Part shown: piece by piece, positions 13,234 through 14,880 of the stretch
How positions within the stretch are numbered: position 1 is the first letter of the stretch
Layout: each line of letters opens with the position of its first letter
Source of the DNA: Candidatus Bathyarchaeota archaeon
Lineage (GTDB): Archaea > Thermoproteota > Bathyarchaeia > TCS64
DNA: 14,880 nucleotides
NCBI GenBank assembly: GCA_018396515.1
Contig: JAGTQJ010000025.1
Location: 1-14,880 of the forward strand
Direction of reading: 5' to 3'
Notes under the pieces: model-generated
Told to the model about the DNA's origin: nothing
Database searches by the model: none
Seen by the model: the letters and a program-made list of their open reading frames with translations, nothing else
Translations under genes and position numbers: made by a program

Positions 13234-14164
13234 GTCGAGCGTTTTAATTACTGGTGGAAGGGGCTTTATCGGCTCGAATTTAATGCATGAGTTGAGGAGG
13301 CGTGGTTATGATGTCTGGGTCTGCGATTTGATGCATTGTGAAGAAGATAATTATGTTCGCTGTGATGTTAGCAAGTACCGACAGGTTGAGAGAATATTTG
13401 AGGATCATGACTTCGATTATGTCTATCACGCTGCAGCTGAGTATGGTAGGTGGAATGGGGAGGACTATTATGAGAATCTTTGGTTGACGAACGTTGTTGG
13501 TACGAAGAACATCCTGAGAATGCAGGAAAAGAAGAGGTTCAGAATGATATTCTTTGGGAGTGCCGAGGTTTATGGGGACTATGATGGTGTTATGAGTGAG
13601 GATGTTATGGATAAGGTTCCTATTAAGCAGATGAATGATTATGCGATTTCGAAGTGGGTTAATGAGTTGCAAATATTGAATTCTGCTGCTATGTTTGGAA
13701 CTGAGACTGTGCGGATTAGGCTCTTTAACGTTTATGGGCCTGGTGAGCACTATACGCCTTATCGGGGCTGGATACCCAGGTTTATTTATAAGGCGCTCCG
13801 CGACGAGCCCTACACGGTTTATCTCGGCCATAAGAGGACTTTGGAGTATGTTACGGACATCTGCTCCGCCCTCGCGAACATAATTGACAATTTTAAGCCC
13901 GGCGAGGTTTACAACCTGGGCGGGGATGAGCAGTACGAGATCAAATACATTTCGGACCTGATTTTGAGGTGCCTCGGAAAGGACGGCTCCAAGGTAGCTT
14001 ACAAGGATGCTGAGCCCTTCACCACCAGGGTTAAGACGCCCGACTCTTCAAAGGCCAAGAAGGACTTGGGATTTAGGCTGACGGTGCCTGTCGAGGAAGG
14101 GATAAAGAGAACAGTTGAATGGTTCAAAGAGGTATATGGAAAAAGGGATTCTGCGGTTCGATGA
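13226..14164 (+). CDS. NAD-dependent epimerase/dehydratase (extended SDR), nucleotide-sugar type
   Basis: A 312-residue extended short-chain dehydrogenase acting on a nucleotide sugar. Visible: ITGGRGFIGSNL (8-19), CDLMHCEED after the second strand, YHAAAEYGRWNGEDYYENLW (67-86, an unusual insert where LAA...V.H...P is common), FFGSAEVYG with S112, YAISK with Y139 and K143, RIRLFNVYGPGEHYTPYRGW (163-182), LGHKRTLEYVTDICSAL (200-216), and YNLGGDEQYEIK. The Ser-Tyr-Lys triad is complete. The exact reaction is not readable; a dehydratase or epimerase of a dTDP-, UDP- or GDP-sugar is likely. The ATG overlaps the wecB stop by 8 bp, and its own stop TGA overlaps the next ATG (ATGATGA, 14161-14167). 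The first about 190 codons are A/T-rich, whereas those after about 13790 are rich in C-ending codons. Confidence 0.9.
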   Translation: MVKSSVLITGGRGFIGSNLMHELRRRGYDVWVCDLMHCEEDNYVRCDVSKYRQVERIFEDHDFDYVYHAAAEYGRWNGEDYYENLWLTNVVGTKNILRMQEKKRFRMIFFGSAEVYGDYDGVMSEDVMDKVPIKQMNDYAISKWVNELQILNSAAMFGTETVRIRLFNVYGPGEHYTPYRGWIPRFIYKALRDEPYTVYLGHKRTLEYVTDICSALANIIDNFKPGEVYNLGGDEQYEIKYISDLILRCLGKDGSKVAYKDAEPFTTRVKTPDSSKAKKDLGFRLTVPVEEGIKRTVEWFKEVYGKRDSAVR

Positions 14165-14880
14165 TGAACTTTGAAGACGTTCTGAACCATTATTCTGGTG
14201 AGAGGATCCTTGTAACTGGTGGAGCCGGCTGCATAGGCAGCAACCTTATCAGGCTCCTCCTCAAGGCTGAGCCTGAGAGGATAATCGTCATAGATGATCT
14301 TTCAGCCTCCTATGAGTGGAATCTGCCGAACGATGCCAAGGTGCAGTTTATTCAAGGAAGCGTTTTAGATGAGGAGAGGATGAAGCGGGCTTTCAGTTTT
14401 AAACCCAATCTTGTCTTTCACCTAGCGGCCCACTTCGCAAACCAGAACAGCGTGGACCATCCCGAGACCGATCTGATGGTTAATGCCCTCGGAACTTTGA
14501 AGACGCTCGAGTATGCGAATCTGGTTGGCGTAGAGAGGTTTGTTTTCGCATCCTCGGGGTGCTCAGTATACGGGAGCCAGGCCCCACTACCCCTGAAGGA
14601 GGACTTCGTCTCGCTCCATCTAGATACTCCATACCAGATTAACAAGCTCGTTGGAGAACTCTACTGCAACTACTTCCACGACTACTATGGGTTGCCCGTG
14701 GCCATCGCCAGGTACTTCAACGTCTACGGTCCTGGAGAGGTTCCTGGTAAGTATAGGAATGTCATCCCTAATTTTATCTGGTGGGCTATACATGGCAAGC
14801 CGCTGCCGATAACCGGGACTGGGGAGGAGACTAGGGACTTCACCTATGTCGAGGATATTGTTGATGGTACTCTTAGGATG
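14161..14880 (+). CDS. NAD-dependent nucleotide-sugar epimerase, GalE-like, 3' end outside window
   Basis: The first 240 residues of an extended short-chain dehydrogenase; the frame is open to the last base. Motifs: VTGGAGCIGSNL (18-29; Cys replaces the usual Phe), IDDLSASYEWNLP (44-56), FHLAAHFANQNSVDHP (86-101), FASSGCSVYGSQ (129-140, catalytic serine around 132-135), PYQINK with Y158 and K162, ARYFNVYGPGE (183-193), and GTGEETRDFTYVEDIVDG (219-236). This resembles UDP-glucose/UDP-GlcNAc 4-epimerases. It probably works with the two preceding genes to make activated sugars for a surface polysaccharide or N-glycan. Start ATG 14161 overlaps the previous stop; the adjacent ATG 14164 is an equal candidate. 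Codon use here is back to the C- and G-ending pattern of the left part of the window. Confidence 0.9.
   Translation, partial: MMNFEDVLNHYSGERILVTGGAGCIGSNLIRLLLKAEPERIIVIDDLSASYEWNLPNDAKVQFIQGSVLDEERMKRAFSFKPNLVFHLAAHFANQNSVDHPETDLMVNALGTLKTLEYANLVGVERFVFASSGCSVYGSQAPLPLKEDFVSLHLDTPYQINKLVGELYCNYFHDYYGLPVAIARYFNVYGPGEVPGKYRNVIPNFIWWAIHGKPLPITGTGEETRDFTYVEDIVDGTLRM

Noticed and set aside
14161..14185. Box C/D-like ATGATGA ... CTGA
   Set aside because: It lies in the start of a clear epimerase gene; no second box pair or terminal stem is present.

Overview
The window is archaeal chromosome. Arginine is coded mostly by AGG. A family-B DNA polymerase, an archaeal AspRS-like asparagine synthetase and an Lrp/AsnC regulator are present. 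Several genes start at or close to the transcription start predicted from an upstream TATA box, and TTG and GTG starts are common. The gene set fits a TACK-lineage archaeon such as a Bathyarchaeia-like organism; that placement is inference from gene style, not from a marker tree.

Layout. Positions 1-956 (minus) hold the 5' part of a divergent purM. Divergently, 1091-3358 (plus) encodes a family-B DNA polymerase whose polymerase motifs are intact but whose three 3'-5' exonuclease motifs have all lost catalytic carboxylates. A structured gap follows, then 3528-5141 (plus), a large protein with a degenerate nucleotidyltransferase-like N-terminus and a Bud32/RIO-like kinase C-terminus. Positions 5142-5408 are non-coding, with a 20-bp tandem repeat and two hairpins. 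An Lrp/AsnC regulator (5409-5930, minus) and an archaeal asparagine synthetase (6041-7039, plus) are divergent across a palindrome-bearing promoter region. The last 66 codons of the synthetase plus about 99 bp of flank are perfectly duplicated just downstream (301 bp, 6838-7138 = 7147-7447). A small two-helix membrane protein (7526-7780, minus) faces away from a GalE-like epimerase (7953-8927, plus).

Positions 9151-10494 form a tight three-gene unit: a conserved-looking small protein of unknown function, a two-helix membrane protein with an acidic tail, and an acylphosphatase fused to a heptad-repeat coiled coil. Positions 10495-11208 are a gene graveyard: a short AbrB-like antitoxin reading frame (minus) and a PIN-domain (VapC) toxin broken by several frameshifts (plus), separated by an inverted repeat. 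A membrane-bound YdjM/DUF457-type metal-dependent hydrolase follows (11209-11760).

From 11876 to the end there is a co-directional run of touching genes: a TIGR04076-like small protein, UDP-GlcNAc 2-epimerase, and two extended SDR nucleotide-sugar epimerases/dehydratases, the last cut by the window edge. This is the start of a surface-glycan or polysaccharide locus. Its first half is more A/T-rich and uses other codons than the rest of the window, with the change falling inside one gene near 13790. I saw no rRNA, tRNA, CRISPR array or intact insertion sequence.
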